A stretch of DNA of 64,000 nt, from the NCBI RefSeq assembly GCF_000620505.1, contig NZ_JIBC01000004.1:434001-498000 (forward strand). The letters are read 5' to 3'. Under the pieces are notes generated by a model. It ran no database searches and was not told the origin of the DNA. It saw only the letters and a list, made by a program, of their open reading frames with translations. Positions within the stretch are counted from its first letter, which is position 1. Each line of letters opens with the position of its first letter. This DNA is from Sulfitobacter sp. 20_GPM-1509m. GTDB lineage: Bacteria; Pseudomonadota; Alphaproteobacteria; Rhodobacterales; Rhodobacteraceae. A program made the position numbers and the translations under genes. Below are positions 27,819 through 36,364 of this stretch, one piece after another.

Positions 27819-28994
27819 ATGAAAGCGATAATTACCGGCGCGGGCATCGCAGGACTTGCGGCGGCCTATGAACTGGGCCGCGCGGGGTGGGATGTCGTGG
27901 TGCTTGAAAAAGCCGACAGCCTGCGCGATGGCGGCTATATGATCGACTTTTTCGGCCCCGGCTATGACGCCGCCGAAGCCAACGGGTTGCTGGATGCCTT
28001 TGCCCGACATGCCAGAAAGGTCGAAGGCGTCGAGCTGGTCAATGCTGACGGGTCGCGTCAGGGTTACATGAGCTACAGATCCTTCGCCGCTCCGCTGGGT
28101 GGGCGTCTGTTTTCGCTGATGCGCGGCGATCTTGAGCGGGTGCTGTTCAACGCGCTGGGGCCTAATGTCGATCTGCGGTTTGGCACCCGGATCGAAACCG
28201 TGGACAATGGCCCCGCGTCGGTCGACATCGTCACCTCGGCAGGGGATCGGTTGCAGGGCGATGTGCTGATCGGTGCCGACGGGATACATTCCCCGCTGCG
28301 GGCGCACTTGTTTACACCCGAACCCCGCGTGCTCAGATATCTGGGCTATCACACGGCCGCCTATATCTTCCGCTCTGACGCCGTGGCCAAGGCGGTGCAG
28401 GACCGGTTCCTGATGCTGTCGCTGCCCGACCGGCAGGCGGGTCTTTACCGGATGGAGGGCGACAGCGTTGCTGTCTACTTTATCTGGCGCGATACGCGAC
28501 CTGAACGCGCGGATGATGCGGGGGCAGCCATCCGGGAGAACTTTGGCGATCTGGGATGGCTGGTGCCCGAAACGCTGGCGGCGATGCCGCCGAACGCTGA
28601 AATCTACTATGATGTGGTCGCCCAGATCGAGGCGGACCAATGGTGCAACGGGCGCGTGGCCTTGCTGGGCGATGCTGCCTTTGCGGTGTCATTGCTGGCG
28701 GGTCAGGGGGCATCGCTTGCCATTGGCGGCGCGCATGTTCTGGCGCAACAGCTTGCATCGCAGGCGGATGTTCCAACCGCACTTGCCCGATACGACGCCA
28801 TCCTGCGCCCCGAAGTGGTGAAAAAACAGGCCGCTGGGCGCAAGGCCGCCGACTGGATTGTGCCGCATTCGCCGTTCCGCGTCTGGCTGCGGGCCCGGGT
28901 CTTTAACCTGTCGTCCCTGCCCTTTGTGTCGCGGGTGTTCGAACGTCTGGTGGCCACCAGCCCAAAGGGCGTGTTTACGAAGAAACGCAGTTAG
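27819..28994 (+). CDS. FAD-dependent monooxygenase (PHBH/TetX-like fold)
   Basis: Predicted flavoprotein hydroxylase of 391 aa. The FAD motif GAGIAGLAAAYELGRAG lies at residues 7-23, followed by VVLEKADSLRDGGYMIDFFG. LIGADGIHSPLRAHLF is the DG motif, and GRVALLGDAAFAVSLLAGQG is the second FAD-binding GD motif. It resembles oxidoreductases that hydroxylate aromatic compounds or antibiotics, and the substrate is unknown. The ATG at 27819 follows GGAGAGG; an in-frame start upstream would begin inside the hairpin region. The hairpin at 27757-27804 suggests tight control. Confidence 0.88.
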   Translation: MKAIITGAGIAGLAAAYELGRAGWDVVVLEKADSLRDGGYMIDFFGPGYDAAEANGLLDAFARHARKVEGVELVNADGSRQGYMSYRSFAAPLGGRLFSLMRGDLERVLFNALGPNVDLRFGTRIETVDNGPASVDIVTSAGDRLQGDVLIGADGIHSPLRAHLFTPEPRVLRYLGYHTAAYIFRSDAVAKAVQDRFLMLSLPDRQAGLYRMEGDSVAVYFIWRDTRPERADDAGAAIRENFGDLGWLVPETLAAMPPNAEIYYDVVAQIEADQWCNGRVALLGDAAFAVSLLAGQGASLAIGGAHVLAQQLASQADVPTALARYDAILRPEVVKKQAAGRKAADWIVPHSPFRVWLRARVFNLSSLPFVSRVFERLVATSPKGVFTKKRS

Positions 28995-29122
28995 GCCCCT
29001 GCCCGCGCTCAGATCGGATTGCAGCCATGCTGCGGGGGGAAAAAGAGACCTCAGAAAGAGACTTTTCAACCTGTCGGAAATGCGGATAAACCTAAGTGTT
29101 GTCACATGAAAGGGCTGGATAA

Positions 29123-30187
29123 ATGTCGCACGACCTTCGGCCTTCTGAACGGTGCTTGCCGGTGATCGGCAGCGGCCTGATGGCGCGTCATATTTCTGCG
29201 TTCGATTGGTGCAAGACGCCGTTGGGCGCGATTGAGACCTGGCCGGTGTCGCTGCTGTCAGCGGTTCGAATAATGCTTGGCCAACAGCATGCGTCCTGCA
29301 TTTTCTGGGGTCCGGACATGACGCTGCTCTACAATGACGCCTATGCACCGATCCTTGGGGCGCGTCAGTCCGATGCGCTTGGCCGACCTGCCAAGGAGGT
29401 GTGGCCGGACGTTTGGGAGGAGATCTTGCCATTTGTCGAAAAGGCACTGGATGGCGAAGGGACCTTTTTCAAGGAACTGCCGCTTACCATGACGCGAAAT
29501 GGCTATGATGAGCAAACCTATTGGACATTTTCCTACAGCCCGCTTTACGACGATGACGGTACGATCTGCGGGATGATCAATGTTGCTGTCGACGAAACCC
29601 AGAATGTCGAGGGACGGGCGCTTCAGGATGCCATGCGGACAGAGCTGTCCCATCGCATGAAGAACATGCTTGCAGTTACATCCTCGGTTGTCTCTTCCAG
29701 CCTGCGCGCTTCGCCGGACCTGCAGCACGCACGTGAAACCGTGGCGGCGCGGATCCGGGCGCTTGGTGAGGCCCAACAGTTGCTGCAAGCGGACGCGGCG
29801 ATTGACATTACCGAGGTGATCAATCGTTCCCTGACCGCGCACCTGGATCGCGACGAGCGGCTCTCTCTCACGGGTCCGCCGATTGTTTTGGCACCGGATC
29901 AGGCCCTTGGTCTGTCGCTGATCCTGTTCGAGCTGGCAACCAACGCCCTCAAATATGGTGCGCTGTCCCTGCAGGACGGTCGCGTCGGTATCTGCTGGAC
30001 CTGCGCGGACGACGGAGAGTTCACGCTTGATTGGCAGGAGAGCGACGGACCGACTGTCAGTCCGCCGACGTCGCGCGGGTTTGGCTCTCAACTGCTTCAT
30101 CAGGTTGGGCCCGGCTATTTCTTTGGCACCGGAAACATCGAATACAATCCTGAGGGTGTGAGCTATCGCCTGCGCGGCAAGATTTAA
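29123..30187 (+). CDS. PAS sensor histidine kinase, HWE family
   Basis: Soluble sensor kinase of 354 aa without membrane helices. A PAS-like domain covers about residues 30-160 (CIFWGPDMTLLYNDAYAPIL, then WTFSYSPLYDDDGTICGMIN). The phospho-acceptor is His177 in ELSHRMKNMLAVTSSVV. FELATNALKYGAL is the N-box, LDWQESDGP carries the WxE that names the family, and RGFGSQLL is a G-box. HWE kinases often respond to light or general stress in alphaproteobacteria. No response regulator gene is adjacent. AAGGG precedes the ATG at 29123. Confidence 0.88.
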   Translation: MSHDLRPSERCLPVIGSGLMARHISAFDWCKTPLGAIETWPVSLLSAVRIMLGQQHASCIFWGPDMTLLYNDAYAPILGARQSDALGRPAKEVWPDVWEEILPFVEKALDGEGTFFKELPLTMTRNGYDEQTYWTFSYSPLYDDDGTICGMINVAVDETQNVEGRALQDAMRTELSHRMKNMLAVTSSVVSSSLRASPDLQHARETVAARIRALGEAQQLLQADAAIDITEVINRSLTAHLDRDERLSLTGPPIVLAPDQALGLSLILFELATNALKYGALSLQDGRVGICWTCADDGEFTLDWQESDGPTVSPPTSRGFGSQLLHQVGPGYFFGTGNIEYNPEGVSYRLRGKI

Positions 30188-30420
30188 GGTCTGCCGGGCG
30201 CGCCGTCCGGTCCCCATGGGCCATACGCTGTCGCAGCGGGGTCGGACACCGGGCAGCGGTGGCCGTTGCATTCGCACCCGCGTGATCCTTCCGGCCATTT
30301 GCAGTGTCGTTGTTCGTTCGTTGGGACAGGCAATTACGGGTGGCAGCTGACTTCAGCCCGTGCCAAAATGTCCGGTATACGTCGCAATTATGCTGGCGAC
30401 CCTGCGCAGAGGCCTATCCA

Positions 30421-30894
30421 ATGAAAACTGCCGACCTCATCGACGACCATGCCGCCCGGTTGCGGCTTGTTCATCTTCCGTTCCGTCATTATGGCCAGAA
30501 GGCCTATATCTGCGGTCCGGCGCAGACCGTGAAATGTTTCGAGGACAACACGATCTTGCGTGCCCAGCTGGAGACACCCGGAGAGGGACGTGTGCTGGTT
30601 GTGGATGCGGGCGGATCGACCCGGATCGCGGTGGTGGGCGACATGCTGGCCGAACTTGCGATTGCAAACGGCTGGGCAGGTCTCGTCATAAACGGCGCCA
30701 TCCGCGACAGTGCCGAAATCGCCGCATTGGATACGCTGGTTTTCGCATTGGGCACCTCGCCTGTAAAAAGCGCCAAGGACGGTCTCGGTAAAGTTGGCGG
30801 AACGGTGGAGCTGGGCGGCGTTCGGATCGCTCCGGGAAACTGGGTCTACGCTGATGCCGACGGCGTGCTGATGAGTGCCGAAAAGCTGGTTTAG
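30421..30894 (+). CDS. RraA-like protein (RNase E inhibitor / HMG aldolase family)
   Basis: Protein of 157 aa in the RraA family, whose members either bind and inhibit RNase E or cleave 4-hydroxy-4-methyl-2-oxoglutarate. Family motifs are TADLIDDHAARLRL, FEDNTILRAQLETPGEGRVL, then VDAGGSTRIAVVGDMLAELA, LVINGAIRDSAEI and ALGTSPVKSAKDG. The short length and ending YADADGVLMSAEKLV match RraA closely. The G-x-x-R-D (GAIRD) metal/phosphate site is intact, so aldolase activity remains possible. AGAGG precedes the ATG at 30421. It stands about 230 bp behind the kinase gene, so an own promoter is likely. Confidence 0.88.
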   Translation: MKTADLIDDHAARLRLVHLPFRHYGQKAYICGPAQTVKCFEDNTILRAQLETPGEGRVLVVDAGGSTRIAVVGDMLAELAIANGWAGLVINGAIRDSAEIAALDTLVFALGTSPVKSAKDGLGKVGGTVELGGVRIAPGNWVYADADGVLMSAEKLV

Positions 30895-30973
30895 ACTGGC
30901 CCGGGGCTGACCTTCGCCGCGCTTGCGAGACATGCCGGGATTGCAAGGGCTGCTGAGTGGGACGTTGCTGCCG

Positions 30974-31218
30974 TTTGAAATGGAACGCGAAGCCGCGCAT
31001 CGTCGGGCCGTGGTGCGGCGATCCGACCTCTGTGACTGGCAGTTTATGGCAGCCAAGCACATCCCAGCTATCCGTCCCGCGCAACAGCAGCCAAATCGCC
31101 GTGCCGGGGGACGGCCCGTCATGTCGCAGACATGCCTGAGGCATGATGCGCGGCGGCCTGCGGCCTTGATTCCGCGCGGGGGGAATACGGAAAGGGCTCA
31201 CTGCCGACCTTCGCTGCA
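30974..31218. repeat. Copy 2 of the about 245-bp dispersed direct repeat
   Basis: Same orientation as 27360-27604, from TTTGAAATGG to TTCGCTGCA. The flanks of both copies differ completely, so the boundaries are sharp to within a few bases on the right side. The interval between the copies is about 3.4 kb. Confidence 0.85.
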
Positions 31219-31262
31219 GATGCACCCCGACAAAAGTGGGTCGTGACCCCGAGCGTCTGCTT

Positions 31263-31304
31263 TCTTAGACCGCGCACCTTTGGTCTTAGAACGCGCACCT
31301 TTGG
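31263..31304. repeat. 21-bp tandem repeat, two copies
   Basis: TCTTAGAC/ACGCGCACCTTTGG units occupy 31263-31283 and 31284-31304 with one mismatch. The period is a multiple of three, but no gene is supported here. Confidence 0.7.
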
Positions 31305-31480
31305 TGCGACGGCTGGTCGGGCGCTGTGCAGCCTGGGTCCGGGCTTTCTGGCTCCGCGCCCCTACACCCCGCGACGGTTTGCCCGCACACTCGTGAATTG
31401 CCCCCTGCCCCGAATTGCGGCATAATCCGCCCAGCAGTAAGCAGCGGCCAAAGAATGCCGCGATGGTGTGAGGCGAAACC

Positions 31481-31879
31481 ATGATCCGATTGACGGCCCT
31501 ATTCTCGTGTCTGGCCCTTTTGGCTGCCTGTGGCGGCGGGGGCACAAGATATTCCAGTTACAATGCAACGACCTATCAGTCCCCCGGTGCGCGCATGTCC
31601 ACGCCCCTGGGCCAGCCTGCGCCCAAGCTGTTTGCGCGGGGGCCGATTGCCAATGCCTGCGAGGCTTCGGGGCGCAAACAGGCGAACCGGGAACGCTGTG
31701 GCTGTGTGCAGGCGGTGGCAGACATGTCGCTGAGCAATGCGGACCAACGGCGCGGGGTTGGGTTCTTTAACGATCCACACAGCGCGCAGGAGATGCGCAC
31801 CTCTGCGTCCTCGAGCAACGAGGCGTTCTGGAAACGCTGGAAGGCGTTTGGCGATCAGGCCGGACAGCTTTGCGGCTGA
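31481..31879 (+). CDS. Small outer-membrane or periplasmic lipoprotein
   Basis: Precursor of 132 aa. The signal peptide MIRLTALFSCLALLAACGGG has a lipobox LAAC with Cys17 as lipidation site, followed by a low-complexity GGGGTRYSSYNATTYQS linker. The C-terminal domain contains CGCVQAVADMSLSNADQRR and ends in FWKRWKAFGDQAGQLCG; its cysteines could pair in the periplasm. Similar short proteins are common in Rhodobacteraceae and are sometimes labelled arginine transporter without visible basis. The gene ends exactly where the convergent acetyltransferase gene ends (31879/31880). Confidence 0.75.
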   Translation: MIRLTALFSCLALLAACGGGGTRYSSYNATTYQSPGARMSTPLGQPAPKLFARGPIANACEASGRKQANRERCGCVQAVADMSLSNADQRRGVGFFNDPHSAQEMRTSASSSNEAFWKRWKAFGDQAGQLCG

Positions 31880-32464
31880 TTACAGGTCCTTGATCCACAC
31901 TTGCAACGGCTTGGCCGTGGGCGCGTCTGCGTCCACGTCTTTCCACGTGAACTGCGCCTTGGCCCCGCCCAGCGGGGCATAGCCGCGTTTGCGCCAGAAG
32001 GTGTCGAGCGGACGGTAGTCGGCGGGACGCAAGGGGTGATCGTCGGGGCGTTGCACGGCGCAAAAGGCGGATTTGCTGTAGCCAAAGGCGCGGGCGGCGT
32101 CCTCGCGGGCGTCAAAGAACCGGTGCCCGATCCCCTGCCCCCGATAGTCGTCCAGCAGCACGCTTTCAGCGCAATAGAACACATCACCGATGTTCACGCC
32201 GGTGCCGTCGAAGGCCTGCGCGAAATCGTTGGCGTGATCGCTGAGGGGGGCAGCGGTGGCGGCCCCCACCAGCGTGTTGCCGTCATAGGCCCCGACCACG
32301 ACCGCCTGTGGCGAGGCGCGGAAGGCGGCAAGGTAACGGCGTTCATAGTCCAGATCGCCGTCATAAAGGTAGGGCCAGTCGCGGAACACCGCGATGCGCA
32401 GGCGCGCCACATCGCCAAGCGCCGCGTCCAGCGCGGCGCCGGTCAGCACGTGGCACTGGGTCAC
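31880..32464 (-). CDS. GNAT-family N-acetyltransferase
   Basis: Acetyl-CoA-dependent transferase of 194 aa and unknown acceptor. The acetyl-CoA loop is LLDDYRGQGIGHRFFDARED (R-G-x-G-x-G type), preceded by the strand IGDVFYCAESV. A C-terminal motif YRPLDTFWRKRGYAPLGG is typical of a subgroup. It starts with GTG at 32464 inside the stop of the NTF2-like gene (GTGA), hence translationally coupled and last in the minus-strand series. Confidence 0.85.
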   Translation of the reverse strand: MTQCHVLTGAALDAALGDVARLRIAVFRDWPYLYDGDLDYERRYLAAFRASPQAVVVGAYDGNTLVGAATAAPLSDHANDFAQAFDGTGVNIGDVFYCAESVLLDDYRGQGIGHRFFDAREDAARAFGYSKSAFCAVQRPDDHPLRPADYRPLDTFWRKRGYAPLGGAKAQFTWKDVDADAPTAKPLQVWIKDL

Positions 32465-32850
32465 GCGACCTGTGCCGTCCAGTCGGCCAGATTGTAATAG
32501 GTGGTGACGCGGGCGATCTTGCCGTCCTTCAGGTCGAAAAACGAGCCTGCGGGCAGTTTGTAGGTCTGGTTCCGCGCCTCTGGCAGGCCTGCGTCGGTTT
32601 GCAGATAGGTGCCGTTGACCACATATTCGGCCGCAGCACGGGTCTGGTCGGCGTTCACGAACACCTGCATGTCGGTCAGGTTTTCGGCATAGCAGCGGGT
32701 CATATGGGCGCAGAACTCGGCAAAAAGCGCCTTGCCGGTGCGGATCTGCCCTTCGTTCACGTGGTGGGCCACGTCGTCGGTCAGACAGTCCAGCATGGCA
32801 TCGGTGTCGCCTGCGTTGAAGGCGTCGAAATAGCGGTTCACCACGGTCAT
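32461..32850 (-). CDS. NTF2-like / SnoaL-fold protein
   Basis: Protein of 129 aa with the cone-shaped NTF2 fold seen in steroid isomerases, polyketide cyclases and stress-related binding proteins. The N-terminus YFDAFNAGDTDAMLDCLTDD and VAHHVNEGQIRTGKALFAEF are standard, as is the end SFFDLKDGKIARVTTYYNL. A catalytic role cannot be decided. It lies 11 bp behind the phosphatase-like gene and is coupled to the acetyltransferase gene. Confidence 0.8.
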   Translation of the reverse strand: MTVVNRYFDAFNAGDTDAMLDCLTDDVAHHVNEGQIRTGKALFAEFCAHMTRCYAENLTDMQVFVNADQTRAAAEYVVNGTYLQTDAGLPEARNQTYKLPAGSFFDLKDGKIARVTTYYNLADWTAQVA

Positions 32851-32861
32851 GGCAGGTTCCT

Positions 32862-33323
32862 TCAGGTCAGCACGGTGGGCGGGCCCCAGCGGTCGTGCAG
32901 GTGGTCGATGATCTGGTCGCGGGCGCTGCGGTAGTTGACCAGCTTGGCCTCGCGGGTTTCGCCCAGGCCGGTGGGGTCCATGATCGGCCAGTAGGCGATT
33001 TCCAGGTGGTAAAAGCGGGTCAGGTCCAGCGCGCGGCGTTGCGAGGCGGGCGAGAGCGCCACGATCAGGTCGAAGCTGCCCAGGTCGTCGCCCCAGTCTT
33101 CCATCTGGTCAAAGCTGCGCGAGCGGTGGCGCGACAGTTCGACGTCGATTTCCTGACAGACCGCGATGGAAAAGCCGTCGATTTCCATGTCGGCCTTGAC
33201 CCCGGCGGACTGGACGTAGGTGCCGGTGCCATAAAACTTTTTCATGATCGCCTCGGCCATCGGAGAGCGCACTGCGTTGTGGTCGCAGCAAAACAGTACC
33301 GATTGGGGCAAGGGTGCGACCAT
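32862..33323 (-). CDS. Low-molecular-weight protein tyrosine phosphatase / arsenate reductase-like
   Basis: Cytosolic protein of 153 aa. The CX5R P-loop is C13-DHNAV-R19 followed by SPMAEA, and the general-acid aspartate is in IMDPTGLGETREA near residue 115. The canonical P-loop has a longer CxGNxCRS; here CCDHNAVRS is the variant usual in the hisD-linked alphaproteobacterial family. It starts 2 bp after the UPF0262 stop, so it is in the same transcript. Protein phosphotyrosine and arsenate are both possible substrates. Confidence 0.85.
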   Translation of the reverse strand: MVAPLPQSVLFCCDHNAVRSPMAEAIMKKFYGTGTYVQSAGVKADMEIDGFSIAVCQEIDVELSRHRSRSFDQMEDWGDDLGSFDLIVALSPASQRRALDLTRFYHLEIAYWPIMDPTGLGETREAKLVNYRSARDQIIDHLHDRWGPPTVLT

Positions 33324-33324
33324 C

Positions 33325-33804
33325 CTAACCGCCGAAATGCAGGACGCAGATCAGGGTGAACAGGCGGCGCGCGGTGCCTTCGTCGATGTCGGCCTTGCCC
33401 GCGAGACGTTCTTGCAGGACGCGGCTGCCTTCGTTGTGGATGCCACGGCGGGCCATGTCGATGGTTTCGATCTGGCTGGGGGGCAGTTTCTTGACCGCCT
33501 CGAAGTAGCTTTCGCAGATCTGGAAGTAGTCCTTGACCACCTGGCGGAACGGTCCCAGCGACAGGTGGAATTCGGCGGCCTTTGCGGCCTCTTCGGTGGT
33601 CACGTCGAAGACCAGCCGGTTTTCGCGGATGGCCAGCCCAAGGTGGTACGGCCCCGGCGGCACGTCGCGGTCATCGCGGGCGGGCAGCGCAAAGCTGTTC
33701 TCTTCGAGCAGGTCGAACAGGGCGACCTTGCGCTCTTGTTCGATTTCGGGCGTGGGAGGCGGCAGGTTGCCGTCGTCAAGGTCGATGTGGGTGATGCGGG
33801 ACAT
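33325..33804 (-). CDS. UPF0262 family protein
   Basis: Conserved alphaproteobacterial protein of 159 aa with no known function. It is recognised by RITHIDLDDGNLPPPTPEIE, then ERKVALFDLLEENSF, YHLGLAIRENRLVFDV and ETIDMARRGIHNEGSRVL. No signal peptide or membrane segment is present. It follows hisD by 78 bp and precedes the phosphatase gene by 1 bp, the usual order in the family. Confidence 0.92.
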   Translation of the reverse strand: MSRITHIDLDDGNLPPPTPEIEQERKVALFDLLEENSFALPARDDRDVPPGPYHLGLAIRENRLVFDVTTEEAAKAAEFHLSLGPFRQVVKDYFQICESYFEAVKKLPPSQIETIDMARRGIHNEGSRVLQERLAGKADIDEGTARRLFTLICVLHFGG

Positions 33805-33882
33805 ATCGCATCCTTTGCGTGTGAGTCTCGGCAGGTTAGCCCAAGGAGGGCGACGGGTTCAATCGCTGCACTGCGTCATGTT

Positions 33883-35190
33883 TCAGGTTTTACGGTTCAG
33901 GCGGTTCAGGCGGGCGGTGACCGACAGGCCGTGGGCCTGCAGGCTTTCCGAGGTGGCCAGCGTTTCGGCGGCGGGGCCGATGGCGCGCAGGGCATCCGGC
34001 GTCATCTGCGCCAGCGTGGTGCGTTTGACAAAATCCATCACCGACAGGCCGGACGAGAACCGCGCCGAGCGGGCGGTGGGCAGGACGTGGTTGGGGCCGC
34101 CGACATAGTCGCCAATGGCCTCGGGCGTCCAGGCGCCCAGGAAGATGGCGCCGGCGTGGGTGATCTGTGCGCTGAGTTTTGTCGGGTCTGCGACCATCAG
34201 CTCGAGGTGCTCGGGCGCGATGCGGTTGCTGAGGGTGGCGGCGGTGGCCAGATCCGGCACGGTGATGACCGCGCCGAAGTCGCGCCAGCTGGCCCCCGCG
34301 ATGGCGCGGCGTTCGAGGGTTTGCAGGTGATTTTCGACGGCCTGCGCGACCTTTTGGCCAAGGGCGGCGTCGGTGGTGATCAGCAGGCTTTGCGCGCTTT
34401 CGTCGTGTTCCGCCTGGCTGAGCAGGTCCAGCGCGATCCAGTCGGGATCGTTGTCGGCATCGGCGATCACCAGGATTTCCGAGGGGCCAGCGATCATGTC
34501 GATGCCGACCTTGCCGAACACACGGCGTTTGGCGGCGGCGACGAAGGCGTTGCCGGGGCCGGTGATCTTGTCCACCGGCGGGATGGTTTCGGTGCCGTAG
34601 GCCAGCGCCGCAATCGCCTGCGCGCCGCCGATGCGGTAAATCTCATCTACGCCGGCCAGCCGCGCCGCCAGCAGCACCAGCGGGTTCAGGATGCCGTCGG
34701 GCGTGGGCACCGTGATGGCCAGACGCTGCACGCCCGCGACCTTGGCGGGGATGGCGTTCATCAGCACCGAGGACGGGTAGGATGCCAGCCCGCCGGGGAC
34801 ATAAAGGCCCGCAGCCGACACGGGCGTCCAGCGCCAGCCCAGCGTGGCACCTGTGTCGTCGGTCCAGCTGTCGTCGGCGGGCAGTTGCCGCGCGTGGTAT
34901 GCGCGGATGCGGTCGGCGGCCAGTTCGAGGGCCGCGCGGTCGGCGGCGTTGACGGTGGCGATGGCGGCGTCCACTTCGGCATCGGTGATGCGCAGGGTGG
35001 CGGGGGTGAGCGTCAGCCGGTCGAATTTCGCAGTCAGGTCGATGACAGCCGCGTCGCCGTGGGTGCGGACCTGCGCGATGATGTCGGCCACGGTGGCGTC
35101 GACATCGGGGCTGTCCTCGCGCTTGGCATTCAAGAGCGCGGTGAAGCGGGTTTCAAAGTCGGCATCGGCGTGATCGAGGAACTGGGGCAT
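33883..35190 (-). CDS. hisD: Histidinol dehydrogenase
   Basis: Catalyses the last two steps of histidine synthesis, oxidising L-histidinol to L-histidine with NAD and zinc. Length 435 aa, normal. The motifs [39 protein letters not shown] and [16 protein letters not shown] occur in order, followed by [11 protein letters not shown] and [18 protein letters not shown] with zinc/catalytic residues. The zinc-site [18 protein letters not shown] and C-terminal [10 protein letters not shown] are intact. The ATG at 35190 begins [16 protein letters not shown]. Its promoter must lie in the about 290 bp shared with the divergent HEPN-like gene. Confidence 0.97.
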   Translation of the reverse strand: MPQFLDHADADFETRFTALLNAKREDSPDVDATVADIIAQVRTHGDAAVIDLTAKFDRLTLTPATLRITDAEVDAAIATVNAADRAALELAADRIRAYHARQLPADDSWTDDTGATLGWRWTPVSAAGLYVPGGLASYPSSVLMNAIPAKVAGVQRLAITVPTPDGILNPLVLLAARLAGVDEIYRIGGAQAIAALAYGTETIPPVDKITGPGNAFVAAAKRRVFGKVGIDMIAGPSEILVIADADNDPDWIALDLLSQAEHDESAQSLLITTDAALGQKVAQAVENHLQTLERRAIAGASWRDFGAVITVPDLATAATLSNRIAPEHLELMVADPTKLSAQITHAGAIFLGAWTPEAIGDYVGGPNHVLPTARSARFSSGLSVMDFVKRTTLAQMTPDALRAIGPAAETLATSESLQAHGLSVTARLNRLNRKT

Positions 35191-35255
35191 GGCTGGCTCG
35201 CTTGCAGTGTCGGTCGTGACATAGCGGGCGCGGGCGGCAGGCTCAAGCGGGGGAT

Positions 35256-35306
35256 GGGGGCGCTGCCCCCGGCGCTGGCGCGCCTCCCCCGGAGTTTAGG
35301 GGGCAA
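35256..35306. repeat. Roseobacter-type GC palindrome between hisD and the HEPN-like gene
   Basis: GGGGGC (35256-35261) and GCCCCC (35265-35270) flank a 3-base loop. Then CCTCCCCCGG and AGGGGGCAAG form a second stem. The combination of a GGGGCGCTGCCCC core with a CTCCCCCGGAGTTT arm recalls a dispersed intergenic palindrome common in this family. Confidence 0.5.
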
Positions 35307-35482
35307 GATGAAGGGGGGGTATTGAATGGCGGATGTGTGGGAGAAAGTTGCCGCTCGTAACATTGCTGGCAATGACGACAGCCAATCTGAAGCGGACATT
35401 GCCGAAGCTTAGAAAACAACACATATATGTGTCCTATATGATCACCCGTGAGCGAGCACACGGGCGCAAAAGGACAATTTGA

Positions 35483-36364
35483 ATGGAGAAGACTCTCCAA
35501 CTTGGATTATTAGAGAACAGCCATCGCTTCCTGTGCGAGGCCGCAAAAAAAGCACGTTTGGCCGAAGACCAGCCAGATGAATGGATGTTCGCCGCTTCGG
35601 CCTTGGTTCAGTCCGTCGAACTAGCTCTTAAAGCAGCCTTGGCCGACATACATCCCGTCTTAATCTACGAGAACATAGACAATCCGAAACGCTCAGTGAC
35701 CATCGGAATAGCTATCAGCCGATTAACAAATAAGAGCATTGGTAAGATCGAATTTACTATCAAAGACAAGAAGCGTCTTGACCGCGCCATAGCGATCAGG
35801 AACGAAATTACGCACTCTGATTTTTCACTTAATTTTTCGCAAGTTGAGGCAAACTTCCATGAAGTTTTCGCATTTCTGGCTGAATTTAATCGGCGTCATC
35901 TAGAAACGAACATCGACGAAATCATAGATGCCGCTGACCTCGTCGCGTTTCTTGACAACCGAAAGCACCATCAGGAGATGTTGTTACGCGCCAGAACGCG
36001 CCTCGAAGATGAAGGGATTGAGGCGCATTCTCTGCGCAGTTGCAGCTATTGCACGGAAGACACCTTCGTCGAAGAGATCGACGGTTTTCGTTGCTATCTT
36101 TGCCATCATCTCGAACCATCAGTGCAATGTCAAAACTGTGGGGAGAGTTTCTTGGAAGAAGAATTAGAAGACTTCTCTGATGCATTCCAAGCCGACTACT
36201 CAGAAGGTCGTCACGACGTGTTCTACAACTATGGTTACGACTTTCATAAAGCCTGCCCAGAATGCGTTGCTGAAATCAAACAGCATATCTACGAGTTAGA
36301 GCAGCAAAATTACTTTGATCAGATGATGGAAGATGAATACCAAGACCGAGTGAGGGGAAACTAG
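35483..36364 (+). CDS. HEPN-like domain protein with four CxxC zinc-ribbon pairs
   Basis: Unrecognised protein of 293 aa with AT-rich codon use unlike its neighbours. The N-terminal about 145 residues are helical. MFAASALVQSVELALKAAL and IAIRNEITH at 103-111 give R106-N107-x3-H111, the RNxxxH active-site pattern of HEPN ribonucleases. The C-terminal half has CSYC (187-190), CYLC (204-207), CQNC (216-219) and CPEC (258-261), enough for two zinc ribbons, separated by acidic stretches. No partner nucleotidyltransferase (MNT) gene is adjacent. The gene sits on the opposite strand between hisD and DUF2948, two genes usually close together. A role as defence RNase or toxin is inference only. ATG at 35483. 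Confidence 0.65.
   Translation: MEKTLQLGLLENSHRFLCEAAKKARLAEDQPDEWMFAASALVQSVELALKAALADIHPVLIYENIDNPKRSVTIGIAISRLTNKSIGKIEFTIKDKKRLDRAIAIRNEITHSDFSLNFSQVEANFHEVFAFLAEFNRRHLETNIDEIIDAADLVAFLDNRKHHQEMLLRARTRLEDEGIEAHSLRSCSYCTEDTFVEEIDGFRCYLCHHLEPSVQCQNCGESFLEEELEDFSDAFQADYSEGRHDVFYNYGYDFHKACPECVAEIKQHIYELEQQNYFDQMMEDEYQDRVRGN

Larger units (their letters stand above)
30895..31480. other. Gene-free 586-bp stretch between the RraA-like and lipoprotein genes
   Basis: Holds copy 2 of the 245-bp direct repeat (30974-31218) and a short tandem repeat (31263-31304). A minus-strand frame through it encodes repeated TKGARSK but overlaps the lipoprotein start and has no ribosome site. The last 80 bases upstream of 31481 should hold the lipoprotein promoter; no clear motif was found. 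Confidence 0.55.

Noticed and set aside
31263-31304. Possible CRISPR array
   Set aside because: Only two adjacent 21-bp units without spacers, and no cas genes anywhere in the window.
31198-31545. 115-aa minus ORF with TKGARSK repeats
   Set aside because: It overlaps the lipoprotein gene, has no ribosome site, and its repeat reflects only the 21-bp DNA tandem repeat.
33244-35325. 693-aa ORF antisense to hisD, UPF0262 and part of the phosphatase gene
   Set aside because: It runs across three recognised genes on the other strand; composition artefact.
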